The notes under the pieces: generated by a model
What the model was told of the DNA's origin: nothing
The model's database searches: none
Seen by the model: the letters and a program-made list of their open reading frames with translations, nothing else
From: Tepidimonas taiwanensis
Lineage (GTDB): Bacteria; Pseudomonadota; Gammaproteobacteria; Burkholderiales; Burkholderiaceae_C
Assembly: GCF_020162115.1 (NCBI RefSeq)
Contig: NZ_CP083911.1
Span: forward strand, 1,612,001-1,676,000
Direction: 5' to 3'
Length of the DNA: 64,000 nt
Position numbers and translations under genes: made by a program
In this document: positions 45,593-53,825 of the stretch, piece by piece
Layout of the letters: each line of letters begins with the position of its first letter
Position numbering within the stretch: position 1 is the first letter of the stretch

Positions 45593-46134
45593 GCCGGCGC
45601 CTCCCCGCCCGTCGGGCCGTCGCTTGTGCTATCGCCGCGGCGCACGCCAGTGTGCCGGTGGCGGCGCAGGCTGACTCCGCCTGCAAAGACGTCGCCCGTG
45701 ACCAGCAGATCACCCTCGATGCGCACCACGCAGGATGCGTGCAGGATCAGCCGGTGCGTGTCGCGCTCGTAGCGGATGTAGCCGCCATCGTCCCAGGCCA
45801 GCAGCGTGTGATTTGGGTTATCTGACGGCGCGGGGAACGCGCCGCGCTGCTGGAAAAGGGCGGGCACGGCCACCGCCTGCGCCATGTCGCCCGAGGGCGC
45901 CAGCACCAGGCACTGCTCGCCAACCGCGGGCGGGCTCCAGACGCGCAGGTGCCCGGCGGCCCAGGTGGCCCACGGCAGCCAGCCGGTGCGCACGGACGCC
46001 TCGCCGTCGCCCGCGATGCGCACGCGCGCGCGGCAGCGCTGCGCGTCGAAGTCGGTCACGGTGCCAAGCCGCACCGCGCCGCCGCGGCCCCAGTCGGCGG
46101 CCTCCAGCGTGAGGGTGTCAGGCGTGGTAGTCAT
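45583..46134 (-). CDS. Baseplate spike protein V
   Basis: 183 residues, P2 gpV type: an N-terminal OB-fold (VRLGTVTDFDAQRCRARVRI, LPWATWAAGHLRVWSPPAVGEQCLVL), a beta-helical stalk and a C-terminal tip with HRH-x-HTG-type histidines that bind iron in P2 and phi92 spikes. It pierces the outer membrane. The ATG overlaps the end of the gp37-like gene. Confidence 0.92.
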   Translation of the reverse strand: MTTTPDTLTLEAADWGRGGAVRLGTVTDFDAQRCRARVRIAGDGEASVRTGWLPWATWAAGHLRVWSPPAVGEQCLVLAPSGDMAQAVAVPALFQQRGAFPAPSDNPNHTLLAWDDGGYIRYERDTHRLILHASCVVRIEGDLLVTGDVFAGGVSLRRHRHTGVRRGDSTSDGPTGGEAPACQ

Positions 46135-46694
46135 GGCAGCAGCTCGCCGATATCCTGCTCGCCCACGCCCGGCGCGTCGCCCTGAACACGTTCGTATTGG
46201 GGCTCGTGGGCTGAGCCGATCCATGGCGCCCAGCTCGAATACAGCGCCTCGTAGCGCTGGTGCAGCAGGCACGATGGCAGCGCCGCCGGATCGACGGGCG
46301 CAAGCTCGTAGCGCCGGCTGGCCTCGATCTCCCACAGGCCGATGCCGGGCTGATCCAGCCCCGCCTCGTCGCGGTAGATGAGGCGCGCATCGGTCACCAG
46401 CGGGTCGGCGGCCACCACCGCCAGCGCCACCTCGGCCATCGCCCAGCCCGCCTCGGCGGGCACCCGGCGCAGGTCAGCGAGCCGCGCCAGCACGTAGACG
46501 CGCAAGCGCAGCGTGGCCTCGCGGGCCTTGACATCCACGCCTTCGCAGGTGACGTAGATGCCGGGCAGCTTGATGAGCCACTCGCTGACCTTGCGTCCGG
46601 AGAGGTCTTCGGCGTGCACGGCCACCACGGCCGCGCCCGGCACGGCCGCGGCGATGCGGTCTTTGAGGGAGGCGAGGGCGGCGAGGATTGGCAT
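46131..46694 (-). CDS. Mu gp37-like protein (DUF1834)
   Basis: 187 residues with the pattern of Mu gp37/DUF1834 neck-to-tail proteins: ALASLKDRIAAAVPGAAV at the N terminus, LPGIYVTCEGVD and a middle LRVYVLARLADLR. It sits between the G-like and V genes as in Mu-like phages. The ATG at 46694 overlaps the previous stop (TGATG). Role probably in head-tail joining. Confidence 0.78.
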   Translation of the reverse strand: MPILAALASLKDRIAAAVPGAAVVAVHAEDLSGRKVSEWLIKLPGIYVTCEGVDVKAREATLRLRVYVLARLADLRRVPAEAGWAMAEVALAVVAADPLVTDARLIYRDEAGLDQPGIGLWEIEASRRYELAPVDPAALPSCLLHQRYEALYSSWAPWIGSAHEPQYERVQGDAPGVGEQDIGELLP

Positions 46695-47203
46695 CACGCG
46701 CCCCCCACACCGCCTGCGACGTGGCGGCGGATGATGTCCTCGATCTCGCTCTTGGCCTGCTCAGACAGCCCAAGGAATGGCCGCGCCTGGATGCTGACGC
46801 GCCGCCCGCGCCCGGCCCGGCCCCCGAACTGGTGAATGGCCGCGTGCGGCAGCTTGGTGCCGACCACGGCCTCGGTGTCGGTGACGCTGTACACCTGGAT
46901 GCTGTTGCGCAGCTGGCCGGTGTCCAGCAGCGGCTTGGCGTCGGCGTAGCGGGCCAACGTGCGTGCGCGGTTCTTGACGTAGCCCTTGGGCGAGTGCCGC
47001 CGCGCGCGCGAGACGATGCTGGCGGGCTTCAGGCGCGGCCATGCCTTGCCGTCAGGCGAGCGGCTCTCGTCGAACGCCTGCATGGCCGCCTCGCGCAGCA
47101 CCTGCGCGGCCGCCGCCAGCGCCGGGCGCATGTTGGCGATGCGCCCCTGCAGCCCATCGATGGCGACCTTCAGCGCCCGGTCGTCGAGGGTGACGGTGAT
47201 CAT
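46694..47203 (-). CDS. Virion morphogenesis protein (Mu gpG / P2 gpS type)
   Basis: 169 residues of the phage virion morphogenesis family, a tail-completion/neck protein: MRPALAAAAQVLREAAMQAFDESRSPDGKAWPRLKPAS, LLDTGQLRNSI and AAIHQFGG before a basic region and C-terminal helix. These motifs are typical. It overlaps both neighbours by 4 bp. Confidence 0.9.
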   Translation of the reverse strand: MITVTLDDRALKVAIDGLQGRIANMRPALAAAAQVLREAAMQAFDESRSPDGKAWPRLKPASIVSRARRHSPKGYVKNRARTLARYADAKPLLDTGQLRNSIQVYSVTDTEAVVGTKLPHAAIHQFGGRAGRGRRVSIQARPFLGLSEQAKSEIEDIIRRHVAGGVGGA

Positions 47204-47634
47204 GGCCCCATCCCCGCCAGTGCAGCGTCCGTCATGACGCGCGGCGGCGCCCAGCCGATGCCAGCGCCCAGGCTCACCACAGGCGATCCGCCATCATCGA
47301 ACGGCAGCGCCACCTGGCCTGCGGCAATCGCCTGCAGCTCGCGGATGGCGTCCTTGTAGGCGACATAGGCCGGGTGCTCCACCGGCACGTCGCGCCGCCA
47401 CAGGTTGTAGCGCGCGATCACGGCCACCAGGCGCTTGAGCACCGGCGGGGCCGGATCAGGGATCGGCGCGGACGTTGCCTTGCGCACGTAGGCCAGCACC
47501 TCGTGCTCGGCGTCGTCGATCGCAGCCTGCACCGCGCCCGCATCCTCGCCAGCCGGAGCGTCGCGGTCGGCCAGACGCACGATGTCGTCCGAGCCGATGC
47601 GCGCTTCCAGCTCCGCTCTGGTGAGGATCGGCAT
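47200..47634 (-). CDS. Mu gp36-like head-tail connector (DUF1320)
   Basis: 144 residues with the DUF1320 pattern: LTRAELEARIGSDDIVRLADRD, AIDDAEHEVLAYVRKA, LKRLVAVIARYNLW and a C-terminal Pro-rich loop. It belongs to the connector proteins closing the capsid vertex. The order (gp35-, gp36-, G-, gp37-like) follows Mu. Confidence 0.87.
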   Translation of the reverse strand: MPILTRAELEARIGSDDIVRLADRDAPAGEDAGAVQAAIDDAEHEVLAYVRKATSAPIPDPAPPVLKRLVAVIARYNLWRRDVPVEHPAYVAYKDAIRELQAIAAGQVALPFDDGGSPVVSLGAGIGWAPPRVMTDAALAGMGP

Positions 47635-47640
47635 GGCGCG

Positions 47641-47817
47641 TCACTCCTGCGTCTTGGCGCGCTTGCGCGGCTGCGACTCAGGCGCAGGCTGATCCAGCGC
47701 CTGCGCGGCTCCCGCCTCGATCAGCCAGGCGGCAGTAGCGTCGTCCACATCGACCACGACGCCGGGGGCGAGCATCTGCCCGGCCAGAACCGCCTGCTGC
47801 AGGATCAGCACACGCAT
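47641..47817 (-). CDS. Small head protein (Mu gp35-like)
   Basis: 58 residues: a beta-rich start (MRVLILQQAVLAGQMLAPGVVVDVDD), ATAAWLIEAGAAQAL and a basic tail. The pattern matches the N-terminal domain of Mu gp35-like proteins. I chose the ATG at 47817, which has GGGAG 5 bp upstream. Confidence 0.7.
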   Translation of the reverse strand: MRVLILQQAVLAGQMLAPGVVVDVDDATAAWLIEAGAAQALDQPAPESQPRKRAKTQE

Positions 47818-47828
47818 GACGGCTCCCA

Positions 47829-48809
47829 TCAGTTGCTGGTGAAGACCTTGACCAGCGCGGCCGGCTGGTGGCACAGCGGCAGGCTGTTGCTCTGCGTATG
47901 CAGCACGTAGCCGCGGTCGCCTTCCTGCGGCCAGGTCTTGGCGTAGAACGGCAACGCCACGGTGTTGACGGTCTCGTTGAAGTCCGCCGGGGCGAAGTAG
48001 GTGGCGAACGTGTCGGTCGTGCCAACCGGGATCGCATGGCCTTCGTTGGCGGCGATGAAGCGCTGGCCGTTGACGCTGGCGCGGTACTGCTCGAACACCA
48101 CGCCGTAGACCTGAATCTGGTTCATTGCAGACGCCATGAACTGCTGCGCCGTCGGGGTGTTCTTGATGTAGTCCACCACCTGCGGATGCGTCACCAGCTT
48201 GCCCCAGAACTCCGGCGAGACGAACACGTGCACGCCGGTCATCGTGTCGCCCATGAGGTTGTCTTCAATCTGGTTGACAACGGCCTCACACTTGGCGCGA
48301 ATGTTCGTGGTGCTGGTGCCGAGCGTGAAATCGACGCTGGCTTGCGTCACTCCAAAGTGCTGATAGAGGTCGTAGAGCACGGTCCCGGCGCCATCCGTCA
48401 CCACGCCCTTGATGGCGCTGAAGCGCTTCCACTCAAGCGTCTGGTCGTGCTTGGCGCGCATGCGCTGCAGCTTCAGCGCGATACCGTCGTTCACGGAAGA
48501 CATGCCGGCGTCCTGTCCGAACGCGCGGATGCCCATCACGTCAGACGGGTGCAGGAAGTCCTCGTGCACCGTCTGCTTGATGCGGAAGGACAGCGTGCGG
48601 CGGGTGGAGGCGCCCGCCTTGGTGCCTTCGCCGCCCCACTCGTGATCGGGCAGCAGTGCCAGACCTGAGGACTGCTCTTCGATCACCACGTCGCGCGTAG
48701 CCAGCGGGCGGCTGCTGAAGATGCCCAGTTCGCCGATGCGGCCCCAGCGGCGCGGGATTTTGTTGATGGCAGCGGTCAGCTCGCCGACGGTGAAATCATT
48801 GATGTTCAT
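47829..48809 (-). CDS. Major capsid protein (lambda gpE-like)
   Basis: 326 residues of the lambda gpE capsid family with HK97 fold: FTVGELTAAINKIPRRWGRIGELGIF at the start, the P-domain helix region around MRAKHDQTLEWKRFSAIKGVV, and C-terminal VALPFYAKTWPQEGDRGYVLHTQSN. GGAGGACAAC precedes the ATG. It lies directly after the decoration gene, as D-E in lambda. Confidence 0.92.
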   Translation of the reverse strand: MNINDFTVGELTAAINKIPRRWGRIGELGIFSSRPLATRDVVIEEQSSGLALLPDHEWGGEGTKAGASTRRTLSFRIKQTVHEDFLHPSDVMGIRAFGQDAGMSSVNDGIALKLQRMRAKHDQTLEWKRFSAIKGVVTDGAGTVLYDLYQHFGVTQASVDFTLGTSTTNIRAKCEAVVNQIEDNLMGDTMTGVHVFVSPEFWGKLVTHPQVVDYIKNTPTAQQFMASAMNQIQVYGVVFEQYRASVNGQRFIAANEGHAIPVGTTDTFATYFAPADFNETVNTVALPFYAKTWPQEGDRGYVLHTQSNSLPLCHQPAALVKVFTSN

Positions 48810-48822
48810 GTTGTCCTCCAGG

Positions 48823-49194
48823 TCAGACAGTCTTGCGGGCCAGGATGCCCAGCGCTTTCAGTTGCGCCACCGCCGCATCCTTTTGCGCGTTGGTGGGGCT
48901 GCCGGCGAAAACGAGGTTGTCGCGGTCCACCACGATGGCGTGGCGCGCGATGATCACGCCGGGCTTGTCGCCGCCGGAGGCGTCCACGGCGTCGAAGGCG
49001 ATGCCAACGGCGTTTTGCGTGCCGTCGGAAGCGGTTGGGTTGAAGGCGGCGATCTTGCCGCTGGCGGTGATGCGACCCACCACCTGGCCCGGCACCAGCG
49101 TCTGGCCGGAGGCCACAGTCACATCCTCGCGGCTGTAGCCGTGCGGGGCTTCGTACTTCAGGAAGTCCCCGATGGTCTTGGTCATGGTCGGCAT
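48823..49194 (-). CDS. Head decoration protein (lambda gpD-like)
   Basis: 123 residues. It resembles lambda gpD-like proteins that stabilise the expanded capsid: DFLKYEAPHGYSREDVTVASGQTLVPGQVVGRI, then GIAFDAVDASGGDKPGVIIARHAIV. It is adjacent to protease/scaffold and capsid genes as expected. Confidence 0.88.
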   Translation of the reverse strand: MPTMTKTIGDFLKYEAPHGYSREDVTVASGQTLVPGQVVGRITASGKIAAFNPTASDGTQNAVGIAFDAVDASGGDKPGVIIARHAIVVDRDNLVFAGSPTNAQKDAAVAQLKALGILARKTV

Positions 49195-49207
49195 GGCAAT
49201 GCTCCTC

Positions 49208-49588
49208 TCAGATGGCGTTCAAGGTCTGCGCGCTGGCGCTGATGCGCTCCACGGCGGCCAGCAGCGCCTTGAGGCGGTCTTGCGGCTCATCCTGGGCCGT
49301 CGAGGCGGCGCGGCTGAGCGCCTGCGACGAAAACAGCGCCGGGTTGGCCTGCGGCCGCTTGGCCACCGCCCGCAGGTCGGCAGCGAAGGCGGCGAAGGCC
49401 GCCTCGCTCATCTCGAGGTACGGCTTGACGGCATCGCCATTCGGGACATCGCGCCCGACCTCCTCGAACAGAGCGGACAGTTGCTCGACGCGGCGCTGCT
49501 CGCGCAGGCGGTCGAGTTCGGCCTGCAGGTTCTTGACCTGCTCTTGCAGCCCTGCAATCAGGGCTTCGTCTTCGGCAGTGCGAGACAT
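49208..49588 (-). CDS. Candidate separate scaffold protein from an internal start
   Basis: An in-frame ATG at 49588 inside the protease gene has GGAG 8 bp upstream and opens exactly where the coiled-coil scaffold part starts. It would give a 126-residue protein, mostly helical and charged. Lambda makes its scaffold Nu3 in this way. The site is seen; its use is inferred. Confidence 0.5.
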   Translation of the reverse strand: MSRTAEDEALIAGLQEQVKNLQAELDRLREQRRVEQLSALFEEVGRDVPNGDAVKPYLEMSEAAFAAFAADLRAVAKRPQANPALFSSQALSRAASTAQDEPQDRLKALLAAVERISASAQTLNAI

Positions 49589-50161
49589 GGTGGCTTGCTC
49601 CTTTGCGGGGCTGGGTTGAGAAACGGGGTCGAAGGCAAAGCGCAGCGCCGCCGCCGACGTGGCTGGGTCCGCGCCCACCGGCACGAAGGACACCTCGCGG
49701 ATGTGCGGCTGCTCAAAGACGCCCGAGACGCGCACTTCGCGGCCGTTGACCACGAGAGGCTCGGTGACCTCGCGGAAGTTGGCATTCATGCCCACCGACA
49801 TCTGCAGCGGGAAGTCGGCCTGCAAGAGCGCCACGATCTGCCGCCCGGCGTCGGTGGCTGAGAGCACCTCGCCCTCGATGCGCAGCCCTTGCGTGCCGTC
49901 GGGCTGGCGAAAGCGGTAGATGCGCCCCTTGCCGGCAATTGCCTCGACGCTGGCCTGGTGATCGACCAGCACCGGCAGCTCCTCGCCGTCGGCGTTCTGC
50001 AGCCCCGAGAGGTCGATCACCACGTCGCCATGCCAGCCGTAGGCCGGCACCACGCCGCCGGAGTAGGCCACGCCCTCGAAGCGCAGCGGGCCGTCCTCGG
50101 TCGGCTTTTCGGCGGGCCGGACGGCAAACGTCAGGGTGTGCAGGCGTTGGTATGCATCCAT
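49208..50161 (-). CDS. Prohead protease / scaffold fusion
   Basis: 317 residues. The N-terminal 200 residues resemble prohead proteases (LRFEGVAYSGGVVPAYGWHGDVVIDLSGL, LPVLVDHQ with a candidate catalytic His, MSVGM, REVSFVPVGADP); the C-terminal 125 are a charged, helical scaffold region beginning near MSRTAEDEAL. The layout resembles lambda C with its embedded Nu3. The ATG at 50161 fits the family start; a second Met is 4 bp earlier in another frame. Confidence 0.82.
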   Translation of the reverse strand: MDAYQRLHTLTFAVRPAEKPTEDGPLRFEGVAYSGGVVPAYGWHGDVVIDLSGLQNADGEELPVLVDHQASVEAIAGKGRIYRFRQPDGTQGLRIEGEVLSATDAGRQIVALLQADFPLQMSVGMNANFREVTEPLVVNGREVRVSGVFEQPHIREVSFVPVGADPATSAAALRFAFDPVSQPSPAKEQATMSRTAEDEALIAGLQEQVKNLQAELDRLREQRRVEQLSALFEEVGRDVPNGDAVKPYLEMSEAAFAAFAADLRAVAKRPQANPALFSSQALSRAASTAQDEPQDRLKALLAAVERISASAQTLNAI

Positions 50162-50256
50162 GCTCGCCGATGGTGGCGAGCTGGTGCCGGTTTGTCGGCG
50201 TGAACGGGTTCGTCGGCAGCGATCGCGTCGCGGCGCATCTGGCTTGCTGCCGCAGC

Positions 50257-51606
50257 TCAGCGCAATGCGTAGTCGCGCCCGTCCTGCAGCTTGGCGCCGC
50301 GCAGCAATTCCCGTATACTGACGAAGCGCCCCGTGGTCGGCTGGGCTGTCTGAACCCCTTGTGGGGCGGAGTAGGACGGTAAGATCCCCGGCGGGGCGCT
50401 TTCTATTTGCACGGCAGCCAAGGCGTGCAGCAGGCGCGGGTCTCCATAGTCTTTGACCGTCAGCTGCACACGGAACAGGCGGTCGCCGATCATCAGCGCC
50501 GCCCACATCCTGAGCACGGCTACAACATCTGGGTTGCGGTGCCGCTCGTCTTCGTGCCGCTCGCCGACGACCGCCGTCAGCGCCAGCTGCTCCAAAGCGG
50601 CCAACGCGCGCAGCTCATCGGCGCTCTGGTCGGCGTTGTCGCCCATTTTCTTGCGCGAGCGCTTGTTGATCCTGAGCAGCCAACCCGTATCCTCGTTGGG
50701 CAGGCCGCTTTCGGCCTGCAGCGCGCGCAAGTGTGCATTGGCCGCGCGCGCCAGTTGCATGTAGGCGAGATTGGCCCCGAACTCGTTGCCCGTGATCTCG
50801 ACCACCGGGACCACGCCGATTTGCGCCAAGCTTGGCCGCTCGCCCCAGAAATCCAGCGATGCCAGCCTTGGCTTGGGGACTTGCGCATTCAGGCCGGACA
50901 GCCAGCCGTAGGCCGGCGGCACGCATCCGACGGACGGGGCTTGACGCTTGCCGGCCAGGCTCTGCCGCTTGCAGACGGATAGCCTCTCATCGCGCAGCTT
51001 GTTGAGCCTTTCCCCCCACCGCCTCGTGTCTCCCCCCCAGCCCTCATCCGGCACCGCCTCGGCCGGGATGGATTGCGTCACGCCGCCCCTGCGCTGCGCC
51101 TCGCGGGCCGAGACCTGCCGCAGCGTGCACCGGCAGCGGTGACCGCAGGGCGGCGTCCAGCGCTTCCACAGCGGGTCATCCACCGGCCGGATCACGCCAT
51201 CCATCGCCAGGTGCGACGGGCGCACGCGGCTGTCGTTGATGGCGTCGTACATCAGATAGGGCAGGTCGTCCTTGACCTCATCGAAGCGCCGCCAGTGCCC
51301 GGCCATGTAGGCCGCCTGCACCGCGTTGCGGTAGATCGTCTCCAGCCGGTGGCGCGGCAGGCTCCAGTCCTGTCCGGCGGCCCACTTGCGGAAGTCCTCG
51401 AACGTGCCGCCGTCGGCCTGGAACTTCGCCAGCGCATCGGCCACGGCCTGCACCTGATCGAGCCTTGCAAGGCCTGAGACGGTGAAGGCCTGCGCGCGCT
51501 TTTCGGCTGGCAGGCGGTAGAAGTCATTGGGCAGCATGACGCGCTGCGCGCGCGCCTGGGCGGCCTGCTCATCAAAATCTGCATCGAAGTCGATTCTGAC
51601 GGCCAT
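50257..51606 (-). CDS. Mu F-like minor head protein with C-terminal extension
   Basis: 449 residues. Residues about 60-200 are the Mu F/SPP1 gp7 head-morphogenesis domain, with the signature Cys/His cluster WTPPCGHRCRCTLRQV. After a linker, the C-terminal 200 residues (GWLLRINKRSRKKMG ... VQLTVKDYG) resemble the small nuclease-fold domains found at the end of many MuF proteins; this is an inference from pattern only. MuF proteins are packaged with the genome, so such a domain might be delivered to the new host. A 95-bp gap with a short hairpin follows. Confidence 0.82.
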   Translation of the reverse strand: MAVRIDFDADFDEQAAQARAQRVMLPNDFYRLPAEKRAQAFTVSGLARLDQVQAVADALAKFQADGGTFEDFRKWAAGQDWSLPRHRLETIYRNAVQAAYMAGHWRRFDEVKDDLPYLMYDAINDSRVRPSHLAMDGVIRPVDDPLWKRWTPPCGHRCRCTLRQVSAREAQRRGGVTQSIPAEAVPDEGWGGDTRRWGERLNKLRDERLSVCKRQSLAGKRQAPSVGCVPPAYGWLSGLNAQVPKPRLASLDFWGERPSLAQIGVVPVVEITGNEFGANLAYMQLARAANAHLRALQAESGLPNEDTGWLLRINKRSRKKMGDNADQSADELRALAALEQLALTAVVGERHEDERHRNPDVVAVLRMWAALMIGDRLFRVQLTVKDYGDPRLLHALAAVQIESAPPGILPSYSAPQGVQTAQPTTGRFVSIRELLRGAKLQDGRDYALR

Positions 51607-51609
51607 GCG

Positions 51610-51810
51610 TCACGCTCCTCGCCGCTGCTGGCGCCCCCACTCGTCGCGGCAATCAGCGTCACACCAGCGCTTCGGGGCATGCACATTCTCGCCGCACCAG
51701 TAGCACTGACCGCTGTACGGCAGCGCCTGCTGTGGGCGGCGCAGCCACGCCAAGCGCGCCGCCATCTCGCGCTCCAGATGCGCGTCGGTCATGTCGGCAT
51801 CATCAGCCAT
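51610..51810 (-). CDS. Small zinc-finger protein
   Basis: 66 residues with a likely zinc site: CYWCGENVHAPKRWCDADC holds four cysteines in a C-x2-C-x9-C-x3-C pattern. The N terminus is a charged helix. Its place between the portal and F-like genes is typical for small Mu-like phage proteins of this sort. Function unknown. Confidence 0.75.
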   Translation of the reverse strand: MADDADMTDAHLEREMAARLAWLRRPQQALPYSGQCYWCGENVHAPKRWCDADCRDEWGRQQRRGA

Positions 51811-53326
51811 TTTTCACGCCATCGCTCAGTGCCTCGCGCTGGGCGGCCGCGTAGCCCATGATCTCGGCGGCAAACATCGCGCGCTCCAGCGTCTGGCGGA
51901 AGGTACGGTCGTCGGCGTCGGCCAGGACGACCGCCAGGCGCTCCATCAGGTCTTCCGGGTCTTTGGCCGCGCGGATGGCGCTGGCGATGGCGCCCGGCGC
52001 GATCGGCCCGCCGCCGAGGTTGACGAGCGTGCGCTCGATCTCGTCCTCGACGGCCTGCTGCGCGGCGGTGAAGCGGCGGCGGTCTGGCTTGGTGCTGTCG
52101 GCTCGCTTGTCGGCCAGCGTCACGAGGCTGGCGGCCGTCTCGGATGGCTGGCTGGCGCGCCCGATGCCGCCTGCGCCCACGTCGGCAATCGCAGCGGCCT
52201 CGGCGGCTGGCAGCTCCTCGAAATCGTCCGACTCCAGGCCGTATTTCTCCTCCAGGTAGGCGCGCGTGAACCGCAGCATGCCGGCCTTGACCAGGATTTC
52301 GTCGCGCTGGGCGCGCTCCATTTCCAGCCCGTGCTGGTCTTCCAGCACGATGGTGCCGCGCGGCAGACCGTTGACGTCGGCCAGGATGTCGGCCACCTGC
52401 TGCAGGGCGTGGGTGACCAGCCGCACATCGGCGCGGCGCTTCTCGTCGCGCACGCGCTCGTGCACCTCGCCCAGCGCCCGGTTGCCGGACCCGCCGTCCG
52501 TCCCGCTGGTCAGCGTCTGCCCCAGGATCAAGCGCTGGATGCGCCGGCAGATGGCGGTCTCGAACTCAGCGAACTTGTTCGGGCTGTTGCCGGGCTGCTC
52601 CAGCGCCTTCAGCGTGTCGGTGTTGTTGATGACCGCGACCGGCCCGCTGGAGAGCGTGCGCAGCAGCTCCAAGAGAGGCTGCTTGTCGGCGGCGTCCGTG
52701 GTGCCGTACATGAGCGGCACGGCCGCCTGCTCCAGGAACTTGGCCCACATACGCCAGCCGTGCGTGCGGAAGAACCACGGCCAGTAGGCCTTGGCCAGCA
52801 GCGCCTCGCCCATCGGCTTGCGCAGGCTCGGCTCGTGCACCGCGAGGATGAAGCCGCCTTCGGCTGGCTTCTGATCGTCGCGCCACCAGAGCGTCCCGTC
52901 CGGCTTGACGGCGAACCACTCGAACGGGCAGGCGACGGTTTGCGCGATGCCGATGCGCCCGCCCTGCTCCTGCAGCACAACTTCCTGCACCGCGTAGCCA
53001 AACAGCACCGCGTCCCACGCAGCCGTCATGATGGCGTGCGCGTGCGGCTCCAGCGCCTGCGTCAGAAACGCCCGCGCGCGCGCCTGAGGGTGCTCCACGC
53101 GCCACGGCGTGTTGATGCAGGCATGGCGGCGCGTCTCCACGGCAGCGCTGATCTCGTCGTCAGCGAGCAGCGCGCGCAGCTTGGTGCGGCCGATTCCGAT
53201 TTGCTGCAGCAGATCGTCGTAGTCGCCGCCGGCCAGCCACCCGAAGCGCGCCAGCATGCGCTCGATGGCGCTGGATGAGCCGAAGGCTGGCAGGGCGTCG
53301 CCCCGGATGCGGTCAGATCGTGCCAT
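51803..53326 (-). CDS. Portal protein (Mu gp29-like, DUF935)
   Basis: 507 residues of the DUF935 family, the dodecameric DNA gate of the capsid: RTKLRALLADDEISAAVETRRHACINTPWRV, FGYAVQEVVLQE, EWFAVKPDGTLWW and the stem region RRIQRLILGQTLTSGTDGGSGNRALGEVHERVR. I chose the ATG at 53326 (MARSDRIRG); ATG at 53335 is possible. It overlaps the end of the upstream HTH gene. Confidence 0.93.
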   Translation of the reverse strand: MARSDRIRGDALPAFGSSSAIERMLARFGWLAGGDYDDLLQQIGIGRTKLRALLADDEISAAVETRRHACINTPWRVEHPQARARAFLTQALEPHAHAIMTAAWDAVLFGYAVQEVVLQEQGGRIGIAQTVACPFEWFAVKPDGTLWWRDDQKPAEGGFILAVHEPSLRKPMGEALLAKAYWPWFFRTHGWRMWAKFLEQAAVPLMYGTTDAADKQPLLELLRTLSSGPVAVINNTDTLKALEQPGNSPNKFAEFETAICRRIQRLILGQTLTSGTDGGSGNRALGEVHERVRDEKRRADVRLVTHALQQVADILADVNGLPRGTIVLEDQHGLEMERAQRDEILVKAGMLRFTRAYLEEKYGLESDDFEELPAAEAAAIADVGAGGIGRASQPSETAASLVTLADKRADSTKPDRRRFTAAQQAVEDEIERTLVNLGGGPIAPGAIASAIRAAKDPEDLMERLAVVLADADDRTFRQTLERAMFAAEIMGYAAAQREALSDGVKNG

Positions 53327-53825
53327 GGCCGGCATGGTCGGCCATGACGGGCCGACTGTCGGCAGGAGCGCGTTCCGCCGACCCAAGCATGGCATCTTGG
53401 AGATTAGACCAGTTGGCCAGCAGGCTCATCTGCCGCGGATCATCCGCGCGCCGCGCCGCCGCAGCGCAGCGGGCTTCCATCATCTTGCGCAGCCCGCGCT
53501 CGGTGTAGCGAACCGTCCATGTCAGCGTGCGCGCGATCTCGAGGTACGTCATCCCGGCCGCCAGCATGTCGCGCACCTGCTGGCGGATGGCCTCGCGCTC
53601 TTCGGCCGCGTGGCGCGGGATGTAGACCGTCTCGCCGCCGAAGGCCTCGCAGAAATCGGCCGCGTCGCGCTCGCCCAGCGTCTCCACCAGCCTCTGCCAC
53701 CACGAGCCCGCACGCGTCTTGGGCACCTTGACCTGGCAGCCGCCGAAGGCCGCGCGCAGCTTCTCGGCTGCTTCATCGCCGATGTACTCGGCCAGCATCG
53801 TCAGGCCCGCCACCCGCTGCACCAT
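53313..53825 (-). CDS. Mor/C-like DNA-binding protein
   Basis: 170 residues. It carries two copies of a Mor-type motif, FGGCQVKVPK and FGGETVYIPR, and after the second a helix-turn-helix region (AIRQQVRDMLAAGMTYLEIARTLTWTVRYTERGL), as in the Mu middle-gene activator Mor. Its place between terminase and portal is unusual for an activator, so a packaging role is also possible. It overlaps both neighbours. Confidence 0.65.
   Translation of the reverse strand: MVQRVAGLTMLAEYIGDEAAEKLRAAFGGCQVKVPKTRAGSWWQRLVETLGERDAADFCEAFGGETVYIPRHAAEEREAIRQQVRDMLAAGMTYLEIARTLTWTVRYTERGLRKMMEARCAAAARRADDPRQMSLLANWSNLQDAMLGSAERAPADSRPVMADHAGHGTI

Noticed and set aside
50162..50181. Hairpin GCTCGCC/GGCGAGC as terminator after the F-like gene
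   Set aside because: The 7-bp stem has no U tail and lies inside a continuous operon whose downstream genes need the same transcript.
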